From Polyangiaceae bacterium (GTDB lineage: Bacteria; Myxococcota_A; Polyangia; Polyangiales; Polyangiaceae), in the NCBI GenBank assembly GCA_022447485.1, contig JAKVCH010000112.1, positions 1 through 8,412 on the forward strand: a DNA stretch of 8,412 nucleotides, given 5' to 3'. Within the stretch, counting starts at the first letter, position 1; every line of letters starts with the position of its first letter. The position numbers were made by a program, and so were the translations under genes. Below the pieces are notes generated by a model. The model was not told where the DNA came from. It made no database searches and saw only the letters and a list, made by a program, of their open reading frames with translations. Below, piece by piece: positions 7,393 through 8,412 of the stretch.

Positions 7393-7599
7393 ATGAAAAC
7401 TATTCCCACCATTATTCTTTCGTTTCTCCTGCTCTCCCTCGGAGCTTGCTCAACGCAGCAAGCTCCGGCCCAAGATGCAGATAGCAAACCAGCAGGCGAC
7501 CAGGACGCCGAAAAAGAAGGAGGCGCTCGGGAGCCCGCCGAAGGTCAACCTCCAAAAGAAGAACGAAAGCGAAAAGACGACTATCCTGGTCTCTGGTGA
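7393..7599 (+). CDS. Small lipoprotein, unknown function
   Basis: A 68-residue predicted lipoprotein that I do not recognise. The signal peptide MKTIPTIILSFLLLSLGAC has a good lipobox, L16-G17-A18-C19, with Ser at +2, which in E. coli-like sorting rules would favour the outer membrane. The mature part of about 50 residues is hydrophilic, rich in Ala, Gln, Asp, Glu, Lys and Pro, and probably disordered. It carries a basic cluster (KEERKRK) and ends in DDYPGLW. The ATG at 7393 is preferred over an in-frame ATG at 7327 because it places the signal peptide at the N-terminus and avoids a long overlap with the kinase gene. The kinase stop codon ends at 7391, leaving one base between the genes, so translational coupling is likely. 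No other domain is visible, and no role can be assigned beyond a link to the kinase operon. Confidence 0.8.
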   Translation: MKTIPTIILSFLLLSLGACSTQQAPAQDADSKPAGDQDAEKEGGAREPAEGQPPKEERKRKDDYPGLW

Positions 7600-7609
7600 G
7601 CAGGGATGC

Positions 7610-7639
7610 GCCTAGACAAGAAGGCATCAGCCTAGACAA
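7610..7639 (+). repeat. Short direct repeat, 20-bp period
   Basis: GCCTAGACAA occurs at 7610-7619 and again at 7630-7639, exactly 20 bp apart, just after the small lipoprotein stop and directly before the terminator stem. The intervening AGGCAT (7622-7627) is complementary to ATGCCT (7643-7648), which lies within the left arm of the terminator. An alternative weak hairpin is therefore possible. Significance is unclear. Confidence 0.5.
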
Positions 7640-7679
7640 AAAATGCCTGCTCCAATGTCATTTGGAACAGGCATTTTTT
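7638..7679. terminator. Bidirectional intrinsic terminator between convergent operons
   Basis: A 12-bp perfect stem pairs 7638-7649 with 7668-7679. After one C/A mismatch (7650/7667) a further 5-bp stem pairs 7651-7655 with 7662-7666, closing a 6-base loop. The arms begin with six A and end with six T, so each strand has a GC-containing hairpin followed by a T run. It can serve both the kinase/lipoprotein run on + and the cysN/C gene on -, whose stops lie at 7599 and 7706. Confidence 0.92.
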
Positions 7680-7705
7680 AATTGAAACGCCAATGGCGTT
7701 CAGAG

Positions 7706-8412
7706 CTATGCGCCGATCAAGCCCAGCTTCTTCAGCTCGGCAATGATAGCGTCTGCCGCTGCTGACACTGAACTTTCATCCTGCACATCCTTGGACAAGC
7801 TCACGCTCAGCTGAGGTTGAGTCGGTGCTTCATAGCTCGGGTCGGAATGATTGGGCCCGTACTCTCCGCGAATATCGCGCTCTTTGCAGGTCTCTAGCGG
7901 GGTCGCAACATGCACTTCTAGGAAACGCTCAGAGCCGACCGCATCTCGTAAAGCTGAACGATCGGCACGCAGGGGAGCCGCGTAAGTAAAGAGCCCCACG
8001 AAGCCGATATCGGCAATACGACGCCCTAACTCCCCGGCATGAGCCGGGCTGCTGCCATCCAGGGAACGGGTCCGAGAGAGACCGTCATCCGGGTCGACAA
8101 CCAACGCCGCGCCTCCACTTTCAAAAAGCTTCTTTTCTACGGCGTAAGCGATCGCGCTTTTACCGGCTGCTGGAAGGCCAGTGAGCACAACGACGGCTCC
8201 TTTTTGACCTAGGCGGTTCTGACGTTGCTCCAGGCTGACCGCAGATTGAGGTAAATCAACTTGCCCCGCCGCAATCCGTCGACTGTCTAAGTCATCAGCA
8301 AGACCCTCAATCATCCCAGCCGCCACAGTCGTATTGCTAATGGGGTCGATCATGATGAACGCACCAGTCGCGCGATTCTTTTGGTAAGCATCCGCGAAAA
8401 TCGTCTTGTGGG
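7706..8412 (-). CDS. cysNC: CysN/C: sulfate adenylyltransferase large subunit fused to an APS-kinase-like domain, partial
   Basis: This is the C-terminal part of a bifunctional sulfate-activation protein; the 5' end lies beyond the right edge. The frame is open from 8410, and the residues before the Met at 8353 (NRATGAFI, then MIDPISNTTVAAGMI) match the last beta-barrel of CysN, the GTPase that works with CysD to make APS from ATP and sulfate. So 8353 is an internal Met. The remaining part is a CysC-like domain. It has a P-loop GLPAAGKS (8156-8179), YAAPLRADR, the RFLEVHVATPLETCKERD strand and helix, and YEAP near the C-terminus. However, the usual DGDNVRHGL is replaced by VDPDDGLSR, the DRxxNIRR segment is missing, and the mobile lid is shortened to GEYGPNHSDPSYEAP. 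The fold assignment is firm. Whether it still phosphorylates APS to PAPS is doubtful. The gene ends 26 bases from the bidirectional terminator. Confidence 0.9.
   Translation of the reverse strand, partial: HKTIFADAYQKNRATGAFIMIDPISNTTVAAGMIEGLADDLDSRRIAAGQVDLPQSAVSLEQRQNRLGQKGAVVVLTGLPAAGKSAIAYAVEKKLFESGGAALVVDPDDGLSRTRSLDGSSPAHAGELGRRIADIGFVGLFTYAAPLRADRSALRDAVGSERFLEVHVATPLETCKERDIRGEYGPNHSDPSYEAPTQPQLSVSLSKDVQDESSVSAAADAIIAELKKLGLIGA

Noticed and set aside
1..8412. A coordinated defence, secretion or mobile system
   Set aside because: No integrase, transposase, toxin-antitoxin pair, nuclease, CRISPR repeat or flanking repeats were seen. Genes point in mixed directions with unrelated functions, which is more like an ordinary chromosomal segment.

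Overview
The window looks like chromosomal DNA from a Gram-negative bacterium. It carries two lipoproteins with lipoboxes, a tripartite-type RND efflux transporter and an Aat aminoacyl transferase. By eye the base composition is near balance with a slight GC lean. A soluble Hanks-type kinase fused to a cyclic-nucleotide-binding domain, together with CysN/C-type sulfate activation, would fit a deltaproteobacterial-type lineage (Myxococcota, Bradymonadota and relatives). That placement is an inference and is weak, since planctomycete-like kinase features are also present. None of the visible start codons has a clear Shine-Dalgarno sequence.

Layout, left to right. (1) The 3' portion of an RND permease gene on + (from the left edge to 3052) ends in a hairpin at 3075-3113. 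(2) A membrane zinc metallopeptidase of the YugP type lies on - (3171-3860). (3) Almost head to head with it, a lipoprotein on + (3863-4951) carries two GX2H motifs typical of the TIKI/TraB/ChaN/EreA superfamily. (4) A single-repeat YggT membrane protein lies on - (4966-5193) and converges with the lipoprotein. (5) Divergent from YggT is a + strand run: aat (5259-5996), a serine/threonine kinase with a C-terminal cyclic-nucleotide-binding domain (6072-7391), and a 68-residue lipoprotein one base further on (7393-7599). (6) A strong bidirectional terminator (7638-7679) separates this run from the 3' end of a cysN/C gene on -, which leaves the window at the right edge.

Most genes are housekeeping or envelope functions with no evident shared pathway. 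The best-supported functional link is the kinase and the small lipoprotein, which are probably translationally coupled. The points most worth a second look are the kinase/cyclic-nucleotide fusion with its lipoprotein partner, the GX2H lipoprotein, and the CysC domain that keeps its P-loop but has lost the usual APS-binding motifs. I saw no mobile element, CRISPR array, tRNA or rRNA, and no convincing multi-gene defence or biosynthetic system.
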